In this document: positions 52,616 to 64,000 of the stretch, piece after piece | Layout of the letters: each line of letters starts with the position of its first letter | Position numbering within the stretch: position 1 is the stretch's first letter | Assembly (NCBI RefSeq): GCF_025822605.1 | Contig: NZ_JACKTY010000024.1 | Span: 42,918-106,917, forward strand | DNA: 64,000 nt | Reading direction: 5' to 3' | Origin: Mycolicibacterium komossense | GTDB taxonomy: Bacteria; Actinomycetota; Actinomycetes; Mycobacteriales; Mycobacteriaceae | Translations under genes and position numbers: made by a program | Notes under the pieces: generated by a model | What the model saw: only the letters and a program-made list of their open reading frames with translations | Told to the model about the DNA's origin: nothing | Databases searched by the model: none

Positions 52616-53503
52616 CTAGAGGGTTGACGGCCTGATCACCACAACGGATTTCGTCCGAGACTTCCCGTCCTCCAACAGCGCCGTCACCCGACCATCCGGG
52701 TCGACTGCCGCGTAGATCCCGTCGATACCGGCGGGCGTCAACGCTCTCCCATTGCTGGCGGACAACGCCTCGTCGGCGCTGATGTCGCGGCGAGGAAAGG
52801 CCAGCAGGCACGCATCGTCCAGGCTGTAGCTCAGCCTGGGCCCCTCGGCGAGAATGTCTAGCGTGCGGGCCTGATCGAGGCCGAAATGGCCGACCCGGGT
52901 GCGCCGCAACGCCGTCAGATGCCCGCCCACGGCCAATGTGACACCGATATCGCGGGCCAGCGCGCGAATGTAGGTACCCGACGAGCAGTCGACCTCGACA
53001 TCCACGTCCACCAGACCTGCGTCGCGACGAATCGCAATGACATCGAACCGGTCGATGCGCACCGCACGCGCCTTCAGTTCAACGGTCTCCCCCTCGCGAG
53101 CCAGCTGGTAGGCACGTTTTCCACCGACCTTGATGGCGCTGACCGTCGACGGAACCTGCTCGATACCGCCGCGCAGGGCCGCGACCGCTGACTCGATGGC
53201 CTCGTCGGTGACGTGATCGGCTGAAACCTGTTGGAGCAGTTCTCCCTCGGCATCATCGGTGGACGTGGCCTGACCCAGCCGGATGGTGGCCGAATATGTT
53301 TTGGACGTGCCAGAGATCAGTCCGAGAATCTTGGTCGCCCGCTCGATACCGATCACCAGCACCCCGGTCGCCATCGGATCGAGCGTGCCGGCATGGCCGA
53401 CTTTGCGGGTTCCGAATATGCGTCTGCAGCGGCCGACGACGTCGTGACTGGTCATGCCGCCCGGTTTGTCGACGATCACCAGGCCGGGAGGAACTTCTGT
53501 CAC
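52616..53503 (-). CDS. truB: tRNA pseudouridine(55) synthase
   Basis: 295 residues from a GTG at 53503 that overlaps the pptT stop (GTGA). [20 protein letters not shown], then [17 protein letters not shown] with catalytic D42, and the RNA-binding C-terminus. Modifies U55 in the T-arm of tRNA. In M. tuberculosis truB is likewise next to pptT. First core gene to the right of the catabolic region. Confidence 0.95.
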   Translation of the reverse strand: MTEVPPGLVIVDKPGGMTSHDVVGRCRRIFGTRKVGHAGTLDPMATGVLVIGIERATKILGLISGTSKTYSATIRLGQATSTDDAEGELLQQVSADHVTDEAIESAVAALRGGIEQVPSTVSAIKVGGKRAYQLAREGETVELKARAVRIDRFDVIAIRRDAGLVDVDVEVDCSSGTYIRALARDIGVTLAVGGHLTALRRTRVGHFGLDQARTLDILAEGPRLSYSLDDACLLAFPRRDISADEALSASNGRALTPAGIDGIYAAVDPDGRVTALLEDGKSRTKSVVVIRPSTL

Positions 53504-54174
53504 AGCACGATCGCCGTGAGCACCAGGCCGTCGGCCACCGACCACCGACCGGCCAGAGTGGACAGCGGGGCGCCGTGTTCGGCGGCCGGATCGATCAGGA
53601 TCTGCGACTCGAAGCTGCCTTTCGCACCGGTCTCAGCGCCGGTTCCATCAATCGTGAACGTGATGTGCGCATCCTCGAAGCCTAACCATCGGTGAGTCAG
53701 TGGGAACCATGCCTTGTAGGTTGCCTCCTTGGCGCAGAACAGGATTCGATCCCAATGCAAGCCGCCTGGCAGCACACTGAGCTCACCGCGCTCGACGGGC
53801 AGGCTGATCGCGTCGAGCACACCCTTGGGCAAGACCCCGTGGGGTTCGGCGTCGATTCCCACCGACCGAACCTGCTCACGCCGGCCGACGACGGCGCCGC
53901 GGTAGCCCTCGCAATGGGTGAGGCTGCCGACCACACCGTCGGGCCAGCACGGTTCACCCTTGTCGCCCTTGAGGATCGGCACGGGCGGCACACCGATATC
54001 GGCCAGGGCCAGGCGCGCGCAATACCGCACTGTAATGAACTCGTTGCGCCGCTTGGCAACTGACTTCGCGATGAGCGATTCTTCCTCTGGCAGCGGTGCG
54101 ACATCGGGCGGATCGCTGTACAGCTCCGCCGAGGCGACCGTGTCGGGCAGCACCGCCCCGATCAGACTGTTCAT
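53500..54174 (-). CDS. pptT: 4'-Phosphopantetheinyl transferase PptT
   Basis: 224 residues from the ATG at 54174 (overlap ATGA with upstream gene), close to 227 of Rv2794c. Sfp-type motifs: [13 protein letters not shown] (metal-binding D108 and E110) and [20 protein letters not shown] (E150 region), preceded by [13 protein letters not shown]. Loads the phosphopantetheine arm on ACP domains of mycolate and polyketide synthases and on siderophore NRPSs; essential in mycobacteria. Confidence 0.95.
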   Translation of the reverse strand: MNSLIGAVLPDTVASAELYSDPPDVAPLPEEESLIAKSVAKRRNEFITVRYCARLALADIGVPPVPILKGDKGEPCWPDGVVGSLTHCEGYRGAVVGRREQVRSVGIDAEPHGVLPKGVLDAISLPVERGELSVLPGGLHWDRILFCAKEATYKAWFPLTHRWLGFEDAHITFTIDGTGAETGAKGSFESQILIDPAAEHGAPLSTLAGRWSVADGLVLTAIVL

Positions 54175-55142
54175 GACCGCCTGCTGCGGAGCCGTTCGCG
54201 GAACTTCTCGGACTCTGCGCGCATCTCCGGACTGACGGAGAAGTGACCGCCGAAATCGTTGAGGTACCCCGGTGCATACTGCGGATCGGGCAGCACCTGG
54301 CGAAGCCAACGATATGGCTTGCGGCGCTTCCATTCCCGTGGATAGCCGACCGACACCTCTTCGAAACGGACCCCGTCGTACCAGGTGGTGCGCGGGATGT
54401 GCAGATGCCCGTACACCGAGCACACCGCGTTGTAGCGGGTGTGCCAGTCGGCGGTCTCCACCGTCCCACACCACAGTGCGAACTCCGGGTAGAAGAGCAC
54501 ATCGCAGGGGTCGCGTACCAGCGGGAAGTGATTCACCAATACCGTCGGCGTCATCCAGTCCAGCTCGTCGAGCCGCTTGCGGGTGTAGGCCAGGCGGTCG
54601 CGGCACCACGCCTCTTTGGTGGCGTACGGCTCACTGGAAAGCAGGAATTCATCGGTCGCCACGACATTGCGCTCCCTGGCGACGGCCAGGCCCTCGCTCT
54701 TGGTTGCCGTGCCCTCGGGCAGGAATGTGTAGTCGTAGAGCAGGAACAGCGGCGCGATGGTCGCGGGCCCACCCTCGTCGGTCCACACCGGGAAGGGGTG
54801 CTCGGGGGTGACGATCCCCATCTCGTCGCACATGTTGACCAGATAGTCGTAGCGGGATCGGCCGAATACCTGGGCCGGGTCCTTGGCGGTGGTCCACAGC
54901 TCGTGGTTGCCCGGCACCCAGATCACCTTCGCAAAGCGTTTACGCAGCAGGTCCAGGGACCACCGGATGTCATCGGTGCGCTCTGCGACGTCTCCGGCGA
55001 CGATCAGCCAATCGTCGGGCGACGACGGATAGAGCGACTCAGTCACCGGTTTGTTGCCGGTGTGTCCGGTGTGCAGATCGCTGATCGCCCACAGGGTGGG
55101 CCGCGAGCCACGCTGAGATTCTTGGGTCGCCACGAGGTTCAA
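54171..55142 (-). CDS. pptH: Calcineurin-like phosphoesterase, phosphopantetheinyl hydrolase PptH type
   Basis: 323 residues, equal to Rv2795c in size and position. Metallophosphoesterase blocks: AISDLHTGHTGNKPV, IVAGDVAERTDD, VPGNHELWTTAKD, VLVNHFPLVRDP, SVYGHLHIPRTTW. Rv2795c removes the phosphopantetheine group from carrier proteins and so opposes PptT; the stop/start overlap with pptT keeps the two opposing activities together. Confidence 0.9.
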   Translation of the reverse strand: MNLVATQESQRGSRPTLWAISDLHTGHTGNKPVTESLYPSSPDDWLIVAGDVAERTDDIRWSLDLLRKRFAKVIWVPGNHELWTTAKDPAQVFGRSRYDYLVNMCDEMGIVTPEHPFPVWTDEGGPATIAPLFLLYDYTFLPEGTATKSEGLAVARERNVVATDEFLLSSEPYATKEAWCRDRLAYTRKRLDELDWMTPTVLVNHFPLVRDPCDVLFYPEFALWCGTVETADWHTRYNAVCSVYGHLHIPRTTWYDGVRFEEVSVGYPREWKRRKPYRWLRQVLPDPQYAPGYLNDFGGHFSVSPEMRAESEKFRERLRSRRS

Positions 55143-55237
55143 GCCTACTGAAGTAACAATCGGCCGCTTCCAGGAGAAACTAGAACAGGTTCTGATTTCT
55201 TCGATGAAGGGCTTCTGCTGACTTGTACACTCCCCGC

Positions 55238-55828
55238 ATGATGGTCACCAGGATGCGGCTTGTCGCGGCAACGGTGGCGTTACTCACCGCGGTCGTCGTC
55301 GTTGCACAGGGCGAGGGTGCGCAGCGACCGCAGGCGGTCCGAGTCCCCGATCTGCAGCTACGTTCCACGGGCGTGCCGCTGATCGATGCCCCACCGCCCA
55401 GTCTGGTCATCCCCACCACCGACCCGTCCCCGTTCGACGCCTGCCGCGATATCCCGATCGATGTCACCGACGGGCTCGGACTCGGGTTCACCCCACCCGA
55501 GCCCGAGGACAGTGGCCGCTGCCACTACGACGCCGGTAACTACCAGCTCGCCGTCGAGCCGATCATCTGGCGCACCTACGAGCAGAGTCTCCCGGCCGAC
55601 GCCGTCGAACTGACTATCAACGGGCATCGCGCCGCCCAGTTCTGGGTGATGAAGCCGACCGACTGGAACGACCGCTGGTGGGTTTCCTGCATGATCGCGT
55701 ACAAGACCAGCTGGGGATTGATCCAGCAGTCGTTGTTCTATTCGCCGAAGTACTCCAACCCCGCCCCGGACTGTCTGCAGGAGAATGTGGCGCGGGGCCA
55801 ACAGCTTTCGCCGTTCTACAAATTCTGA
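55238..55828 (+). CDS. DUF3558-like exported protein
   Basis: 196 residues from the ATG at 55238 (a second ATG follows directly). N-terminal hydrophobic segment RLVAATVALLTAVVVVAQG is a signal sequence or anchor; no lipobox Cys. DACRDIPIDVTDGLGLGFTP and GRCHYDAGNYQLAVEP give the conserved Cys pair of the DUF3558 family. Likely outside the membrane; role unknown. Matches the small membrane protein next to the CocE-type hydrolase gene in M. tuberculosis (Rv2799). Confidence 0.8.
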   Translation: MMVTRMRLVAATVALLTAVVVVAQGEGAQRPQAVRVPDLQLRSTGVPLIDAPPPSLVIPTTDPSPFDACRDIPIDVTDGLGLGFTPPEPEDSGRCHYDAGNYQLAVEPIIWRTYEQSLPADAVELTINGHRAAQFWVMKPTDWNDRWWVSCMIAYKTSWGLIQQSLFYSPKYSNPAPDCLQENVARGQQLSPFYKF

Positions 55829-55859
55829 GCAGGTTTTCCGGCGCCGGTAGCCTGTCCGG

Positions 55860-57518
55860 GTGACCCTCGGAACTGTCCTGCGCACAAGCACCCGCCGAGC
55901 GATCAGCCGGGCCATGCGGATGCCGGCGCCGACGACGGAGTTCTGCGTGCATCGTGACGTGCGGGTGCCCATGCGCGACGGTGTCGAACTGCTCGCCGAT
56001 CATTACGCGCCACGCACGTCGAGCCCGGCGGGCACCTTGCTGGTCCGCACGCCGTATCCCCGCAAATGGCCATTTACGTCGCTGTACGGGGCCATCTACG
56101 CCGCCCGCGGATACCACGTGATCCAGCAGAGTGTCCGTGGAACCCAGGGCTCCGGCGGCGAGTTCGAGCCGATCGTCAACGAGGCCGCCGACGGGCACGA
56201 CACCGCTGCGTGGCTGCGAGATCAGCCGTGGTTCACCGGCTCGTTCGCGACCATCGGCCTGTCGTATCTGGGATACACCCAGTGGGCAATGTTGTCGGAT
56301 CCGCCGCCCGAGTTGGCCGCCGCCGTCATCACCGTCGGGCCGCACGACTTCCACGAGGTCTCCTGGGGACGCGGTGCGTTCGCGGTCAGCGACTTCCTCG
56401 GCTGGAGCGATGCGATGGCGCATCAGGACGATCCGGCCCGACTACGCAAGATCGTGCGAGGTCTGCAGGCCGGCAGAATCGTCGAAGAGGTGGCCGGCCG
56501 AGCCCCGATGGGCGCGGCGGCACGCGAACTGCTCGGCACGAAGGCCAGGTGGTACGAGTCCTGGCTGGCAAAACCGGACGCCGGCGACCCGTACTGGGTG
56601 CCGCGGCAGATGTCGGCGGCGCTGGAACAGGTCGACGTCCCGATCCTGCTGCTCACCGGCTGGCAGGACACGTTTCTACACCAGACGCTGCTGCAGTACC
56701 GGCAGCTGCGCGATCGGGGGGCGACCGTTGCCCTGACCGTCGGCCCCTGGACCCACGGTCAGATGACGACACGAGCGGCGGCCCTGGTCGGCAGGGAGTC
56801 GTTGGCGTGGCTGGGCACGCACCTGGCCCACCAGCCGGAGCCGGACCGTAGCCCGGTGGAGGTGGAGATTGTCCACGGCGGCTGGGTCGACCTACCCGAC
56901 TGGCCACCGGCTACGACGTGCGAGCAGGTGATGTATCTGGGGGCGGCGGGCGGCTTGGTCGACACCCTCCCGGCGGCGTCCCCCACACCCGCCAGTTTCA
57001 CCTTCGATCCGGCCGATCCCACCCCGACGATCGGCGGCCGACTGCTCTCGCCGAGCAGCGGCTACCGCGATGACAGCGCACTGGCCGAGCGCACCGACGT
57101 CATCAGCTTCACCGGGGCGGCGTTGGCCTCCGATCTGACGGTGCTGGGAACACCGGTGGTCGAGTTGGCACATACCTGCGACAACCCCAACCACGATGTG
57201 TTCGTCCGACTCAGCGAGGTTGACCCGAAGGGCCGTTCACGCAATGTCAGCGACGGCTTCCAGCGGTACACCGGCGACGGCGACCGCGCCGGCCTGCGGC
57301 TCGAGCTAGACGACATCGCCTACCGGTTCCGGGCCGGTCACCGGATCCGGGTGATCATCGCGGGCGGTTCGCACCCGCGCTACGCCCGAAACCTGGGCAC
57401 CGACGAACCCGCGCTGACGGGCCGGGCGATGGCGCCCGCCACGCACAGCGTGGCCCTCGGGGCGGGCCCGATGCCGTCACGGCTGATCCTGCCCGTCGAC
57501 CGTCAGCCGACGTGCTGA
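55860..57518 (+). CDS. CocE/NonD family alpha/beta hydrolase
   Basis: 552 residues, GTG start. X-Pro dipeptidyl-peptidase/cocaine-esterase-like: HRDVRVPMRDGVELLADHYA, RTPYPRKWPF, ATIGLSYLGYTQWAMLS (GxSYxG nucleophile), LLLTGWQDTFLHQTL and a C-terminal jelly-roll (RNVSDGFQRYTGDGD). Likely hydrolyses an ester or amide; cytoplasmic as no signal is seen. Corresponds to Rv2800. Confidence 0.9.
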   Translation: MTLGTVLRTSTRRAISRAMRMPAPTTEFCVHRDVRVPMRDGVELLADHYAPRTSSPAGTLLVRTPYPRKWPFTSLYGAIYAARGYHVIQQSVRGTQGSGGEFEPIVNEAADGHDTAAWLRDQPWFTGSFATIGLSYLGYTQWAMLSDPPPELAAAVITVGPHDFHEVSWGRGAFAVSDFLGWSDAMAHQDDPARLRKIVRGLQAGRIVEEVAGRAPMGAAARELLGTKARWYESWLAKPDAGDPYWVPRQMSAALEQVDVPILLLTGWQDTFLHQTLLQYRQLRDRGATVALTVGPWTHGQMTTRAAALVGRESLAWLGTHLAHQPEPDRSPVEVEIVHGGWVDLPDWPPATTCEQVMYLGAAGGLVDTLPAASPTPASFTFDPADPTPTIGGRLLSPSSGYRDDSALAERTDVISFTGAALASDLTVLGTPVVELAHTCDNPNHDVFVRLSEVDPKGRSRNVSDGFQRYTGDGDRAGLRLELDDIAYRFRAGHRIRVIIAGGSHPRYARNLGTDEPALTGRAMAPATHSVALGAGPMPSRLILPVDRQPTC

Positions 57519-58048
57519 CCGACCCGCTCGGCAATCTCGTGCAATACGGCGTCGTCGTGCACGGGCGACCCGACTTGGGTAGCGCCCGGTAGCGAAACCC
57601 AGCTTGTGCAGCCCCCGAATTCGGGAGTGCGGGCCAAGGTGACCGCCCGCACGAGCGGGCTGGCCTGCACGACGAGCACCGTCAACAGATGCTTGGGCCG
57701 GAAGTCGAGCCGGTCGGCGCGCACCGAGTCTGCGGTCCAGATATGTAGATCGGCGATCTCGTCGAGCTGATCGGGTCGTCGAACCTCAATTGCGGCAATG
57801 ACTTTCGCTGCGGCGCGGATGACGATATGGGTCTCGGTACTGTCGGCGGCGGCAGGACCGAGTAAATCCTGGTACTCGGGGCGGACCCGTTCGGCGTGGC
57901 TGTGCGCGACCGTCGGGAACAGCAGGAAATCGGTGGCCGAGACGTCGAAGCGTTTCTCATGGATTCCGCCCTTGCGCAGCAGCACGGTCTGGCTGCCTGC
58001 CAACAGAGCCTGTACCGCCGCACTCCACTCTTTGAGGGCGGCGGTCAC
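57503..58048 (-). CDS. DUF1802 family protein
   Basis: 181 residues. LKEWSAAVQALLAGSQTVLL, RKGGIHEKRFDVSATDFLLF, PTVAHSHAERVRP is the standard DUF1802 opening. Function unknown. Its last codons overlap the 3' end of the hydrolase gene; its start overlaps the DUF2277 stop by four bases. Confidence 0.85.
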   Translation of the reverse strand: MTAALKEWSAAVQALLAGSQTVLLRKGGIHEKRFDVSATDFLLFPTVAHSHAERVRPEYQDLLGPAAADSTETHIVIRAAAKVIAAIEVRRPDQLDEIADLHIWTADSVRADRLDFRPKHLLTVLVVQASPLVRAVTLARTPEFGGCTSWVSLPGATQVGSPVHDDAVLHEIAERVGQHVG

Positions 58049-58317
58049 TTCGCGGCTGCGGCGATGCGCGCACGTACCTCGGGCCGGCGCAGCGGCGGAA
58101 CGGTTGTGGGCGGCTGCCGGCGCTGCGGAAGCTGGTCGAGCAGCCGGGTGGTGGTGGCCGTGACCTCCGCGACCGCCTTCTCCAAGGGTCCGACATTGGC
58201 CCCGGAGGGGCGGGTGATCCCGCTGACTTTGCGGACGTACTGCCTGGCGGCGGCCTCGATCTCCTCGTCGGTGGCAGCGGGCTCAAGCCCGCGCAGCTCG
58301 GTGATGTTTCGGCACAT
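58045..58317 (-). CDS. DUF2277 family protein
   Basis: 90 residues from the ATG at 58317. MCRNITELRGLEPAATDEEI, EAAARQYVRKVSGITRPSGA is the DUF2277 signature (begins MCRNI). Small, soluble, function unknown. Divergent from echA16 by 22 bp; overlaps DUF1802 downstream. Confidence 0.9.
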   Translation of the reverse strand: MCRNITELRGLEPAATDEEIEAAARQYVRKVSGITRPSGANVGPLEKAVAEVTATTTRLLDQLPQRRQPPTTVPPLRRPEVRARIAAAAK

Positions 58318-58339
58318 GCCACCACGATAGGTTGGCTCC

Positions 58340-59095
58340 ATGACGAACGACATCCTCCTCATCGAGACCGAAGAGCGAATCCAGACCCTGACGCTGAACC
58401 GGCCACAGTCGCGCAACGCCTTGTCGTCGGCGCTGCGGGACCGGTTCTTCGCCGCGCTGGCCGACGCCGAGGCCGAGCCGGGCGTCGACGTCGTCATACT
58501 CACCGGCGCCGACCCAGTGTTCTGCGCCGGCCTCGACCTCAAGGAGCTCGGCGATTCGACAGCGCTGCCCGACATCTCGCCGCGCTGGCCCGCGATGACC
58601 AAACCCGTGATCGGCGCGATCAACGGCGCCGCGGTCACCGGCGGCCTCGAGTTGGCCCTGTACTGCGATGTGCTGATCGCGTCGGACCGGGCCAGGTTCG
58701 CCGACACGCACGCCCGGGTGGGGCTGCTTCCGACGTGGGGCCTTTCGGTGCGACTTCCGCAGAAGGTGGGCGTCGGAATGGCCAGGCGCATGAGCCTGAC
58801 CGGCGACTACCTGTCGGCCGACGACGCACTGCGGGCCGGTCTGGTCACCGAGGTGGTACCGCACGACCAGCTGTTGACGGCCGCGCGGGCAGTTGCCACG
58901 TCAATCGTCGGTAACAACCAGCACGCGGTCCATGCACTGCTGGATTCCTATCACCGCATCGATGCCGCGCAGACCGATGCGTCGTTGTGGATCGAAGCCG
59001 AGTCGGCGCGCAAGTGGATGCGCAGCACCAGCGGCGACGATATCGCCGCCAACCGCGACGCCGTGCTGGACCGCGGTCGGGCCCAGGTGCGGTAA
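58340..59095 (+). CDS. echA16: Enoyl-CoA hydratase EchA16-like
   Basis: 251 residues: IQTLTLNRPQSRNALSSALR, GADPVFCAGLDLKELGDS, GAINGAAVTGGLELALYCDV, ARVGLLPTWGLSVRLPQKVG. A crotonase with a short C-terminus; synteny with DUF2277 and dinF suggests the Rv2831 orthologue. Substrate not known. Confidence 0.85.
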   Translation: MTNDILLIETEERIQTLTLNRPQSRNALSSALRDRFFAALADAEAEPGVDVVILTGADPVFCAGLDLKELGDSTALPDISPRWPAMTKPVIGAINGAAVTGGLELALYCDVLIASDRARFADTHARVGLLPTWGLSVRLPQKVGVGMARRMSLTGDYLSADDALRAGLVTEVVPHDQLLTAARAVATSIVGNNQHAVHALLDSYHRIDAAQTDASLWIEAESARKWMRSTSGDDIAANRDAVLDRGRAQVR

Positions 59096-59127
59096 CGCCG
59101 GCCCGTTCCACCCTTTGCGGGTCCGAC

Positions 59128-61943
<2,816 letters not shown>

Positions 61944-61995
61944 TACGACGCTCCACCTAGACCCGTGCCTTCATTGTCTTGTTCGCTTCGCTCAT

Positions 61996-64000
61996 CTAGA
62001 CGCGCGCCTTTTCGACCAGTTCGTACGTCTCGATGACATCGCCTTCTTTGATGTCGCCGTACGTCAGCGTCAGACCGCACTCATAACCCTCGCGCACCTC
62101 GGTGGCGTCGTCCTTCTCCCGCTTGAGCGAGGACACGGTCAGGTTCTCGGCGACCACGACGTTGTCGCGGAGCAGACGGGCCTTGGCGTTACGCCGCATG
62201 ATGCCCGACTGGACCAGGCAGCCTGCGATGTTGCCGACCTTGGACGATCGGAAGATCGCCCGGATCTCGGCGCGGCCGAGCTCCTTCTCCTCGTAGACCG
62301 GCTTGAGCATGCCCCTGAGCGCGGCCTGGATCTCATCGATGGCCTGGTAGATCACCGAGTAGTACCGGATGTCGACACCTTCGCGGTTCGCCAGCTCGGT
62401 GGCCTTGCCCTCGGCGCGGACGTTGAACCCGATGATGATCGCGTCCGACGCCGACGCCAGGTTGACGTTGGTCTCGGTGACACCACCGACGCCGCGGTCG
62501 ATGACGCGCAGTTCCACCTCATCGTCGATCTCGATGCCGAGCAGCGCCTCTTCCAGCGCCTCGACGGTGCCAGAGTTGTCGCCCTTGAGGATCAAGTTCA
62601 GCTGCGAAGTCTCCTTCAACGCTGCATCGAGATCATCCAGGCTGATGCGCTTGCGGGTCCGTGCCGCCAGCGCGTTGCGCTTACGGGCACTGCGACGATC
62701 GGCGATCTGACGGGCAATGCGGTCTTCGTCGACCACCAGCAGGTTGTCACCGGCGCCCGGCACCGACGTGAAGCCGATGACCTGGACCGGCCGCGACGGC
62801 AGCGCCTCGTGGACGTCTTCGCCGTGCTCGTCGACCATGCGACGGACCCGCCCGTAGGCATCGCCTGCCACGATCGAGTCGCCGACCCGCAGCGTGCCGC
62901 GCGCAATGAGCACGGTGGCCACCGGACCGCGACCGCGGTCCAGGTGCGCCTCGATCGCCACACCCTGGGCTTCCATGTCGGGGTTCGCCCGCAGATCCAG
63001 GGAGGCGTCGGCGGTCAGCAGGACGGCTTCGAGCAGCGCGTCGATATTCGTGCCGTTCTTGGCGGAAATGTCGACGAACATGGTGTCGCCACCGAACTCC
63101 TCGGCCACCAGGCCGTATTCGGTGAGCTGCGACCGGATCCGCTGGGGATCCGCGCCTTCCTTGTCGATCTTGTTGACCGCCACCACGATCGGCACGTCGG
63201 CTGCCTGCGCGTGGTTGATGGCCTCCACCGTCTGCGGCATGACGCCGTCGTCGGCCGCGACCACCAACACCGCGATGTCGGTGGCCTTGGCACCACGGGC
63301 ACGCATGGCGGTGAACGCCTCGTGACCGGGGGTGTCGATGAAGGTAACCAGTCGCTCGTTGCCCTCCAGCTCGGTCAGCACCTGGTAAGCACCGATGTGC
63401 TGGGTGATGCCGCCGGCCTCGCCCTCGCGGACCGTGGCGTTGCGGATCGTGTCCAGCAGGCGCGTCTTGCCGTGGTCGACGTGACCCATGACGGTGACGA
63501 CCGGCGGACGGAACTCCAGGTCGTCCTCGCCACCCTCGTCCTCGCCGTAGGTGAGGTCGAAGGAGGACAGCAGCTCGCGGTCCTCGTCTTCCGGGGACAC
63601 GACCTGAACGATGTAGTTCATCTCGCTGCCGAGCAGTTCGAGGGTCTCATCACCCACGGACTGGGTGGCGGTCACCATCTCGCCGAGGTTGAACAGCGCC
63701 TGTACCAGCGATGCCGGGTTGGCATCGATCTTGTCGGCGAAGTCCACCAGGGATGCGCCACGGGCCAACCGGATGGTCTCGCCGTTGCCCTGCGGCAACC
63801 GCACGCCACCAACGACCGGTGCCTGCATGCTTTCGTACTCGGCGCGTTTCGCCCGCTTCGACTTGCGGCCACGACGGACTGCGCCACCGGGACGACCGAA
63901 CGCACCTGCCGCGCCACCGCGCTGGCCGGGACGACCGCCGCCACCGCCGCCGCCGGGGCGACCACGGAAACCACCGGCTGCCGCGCCGCCTGGGGCGCCG
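61996..64000 (-). CDS. infB: Translation initiation factor IF-2 (5' end outside window)
   Basis: The frame is open to the window edge (about 668 codons). G-domain: [20 protein letters not shown] (G1), [31 protein letters not shown] (G3), [20 protein letters not shown] (G4), then domains II-IV to [11 protein letters not shown]. The Gly/Arg-rich N-terminal stretch ([19 protein letters not shown]) at the edge is the start of the disordered actinobacterial N-domain. Binds fMet-tRNA and GTP in initiation. Confidence 0.96.
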   Translation of the reverse strand, partial: GAPGGAAAGGFRGRPGGGGGGGRPGQRGGAAGAFGRPGGAVRRGRKSKRAKRAEYESMQAPVVGGVRLPQGNGETIRLARGASLVDFADKIDANPASLVQALFNLGEMVTATQSVGDETLELLGSEMNYIVQVVSPEDEDRELLSSFDLTYGEDEGGEDDLEFRPPVVTVMGHVDHGKTRLLDTIRNATVREGEAGGITQHIGAYQVLTELEGNERLVTFIDTPGHEAFTAMRARGAKATDIAVLVVAADDGVMPQTVEAINHAQAADVPIVVAVNKIDKEGADPQRIRSQLTEYGLVAEEFGGDTMFVDISAKNGTNIDALLEAVLLTADASLDLRANPDMEAQGVAIEAHLDRGRGPVATVLIARGTLRVGDSIVAGDAYGRVRRMVDEHGEDVHEALPSRPVQVIGFTSVPGAGDNLLVVDEDRIARQIADRRSARKRNALAARTRKRISLDDLDAALKETSQLNLILKGDNSGTVEALEEALLGIEIDDEVELRVIDRGVGGVTETNVNLASASDAIIIGFNVRAEGKATELANREGVDIRYYSVIYQAIDEIQAALRGMLKPVYEEKELGRAEIRAIFRSSKVGNIAGCLVQSGIMRRNAKARLLRDNVVVAENLTVSSLKREKDDATEVREGYECGLTLTYGDIKEGDVIETYELVEKARV

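Overview
The window is high-GC actinobacterial DNA and most probably comes from a non-tuberculous Mycobacterium (Mycolicibacterium-like). The right end carries the mycobacterial core order truB, pptT, pptH, a DUF3558-like protein, a CocE-type hydrolase, echA16, dinF, nrnA, rbfA and infB. The rest is full of F420-type LLM oxidoreductases, FadD-type ligases, TetR regulators and CoA-linked catabolic genes typical of this group. No rRNA, tRNA or CRISPR array was seen.

Layout. (1) 1-3.5 kb: a minus-strand catabolic operon (SnoaL-enoyl-CoA hydratase fusion, MaoC hydratase, lipocalin-like protein, phosphotransferase), then a plus-strand LLM oxidoreductase. (2) 4.64-22.63 kb: an 18-kb block that splits one acyl-CoA ligase gene. 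The last 18 codons of the ligase lie at 4579-4635 and the rest at 22632-24305, on the same strand. The block carries two adjacent tyrosine recombinases at its right end. Its cargo is cbtAB behind a cobalamin riboswitch, the regulator prpR, the methylcitrate genes prpDBC, pyruvate carboxylase, and metE behind a second cobalamin riboswitch with a mycobacterial-type methylenetetrahydrofolate reductase and a small ferredoxin. (3) 24.3-52.4 kb: a large lipid/aromatic-type catabolic region with ligase, LLM enzyme, SDRs, NTF2-like proteins, phosphotransferases, GMC oxidoreductase, acyl-CoA dehydrogenase, nitroreductase, metallo-hydrolase and CoA-transferase. It ends in a ten-gene minus-strand operon (SDR, three enoyl-CoA hydratases, Rieske dioxygenase alpha and beta, small protein, thiolase, HMG-CoA-synthase-like/zinc-ribbon protein, thiolase). 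Several broken genes lie here. (4) 52.6-64 kb: core translation and housekeeping genes, with infB running off the window.

The most interesting object is the 18-kb block. It reads as a mobile element whose cargo is a cobalamin-response package. It combines cobalt uptake, B12-independent methionine synthesis, and B12-independent propionyl-CoA disposal with pyruvate carboxylase to return pyruvate to oxaloacetate. The conclusion that it moved as one unit is an inference from the split ligase gene and the recombinases at one end.

A second system-level signal is a recurring 16-bp sequence, TTTA-N8-TAAA or TTTA-N8-TAGA. It was found at ten places, nearly all directly upstream of catabolic genes outside the 18-kb block. 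I did not see it inside the block or in the core region. This suggests one regulator for the catabolic region, and that the block is a newcomer to it.
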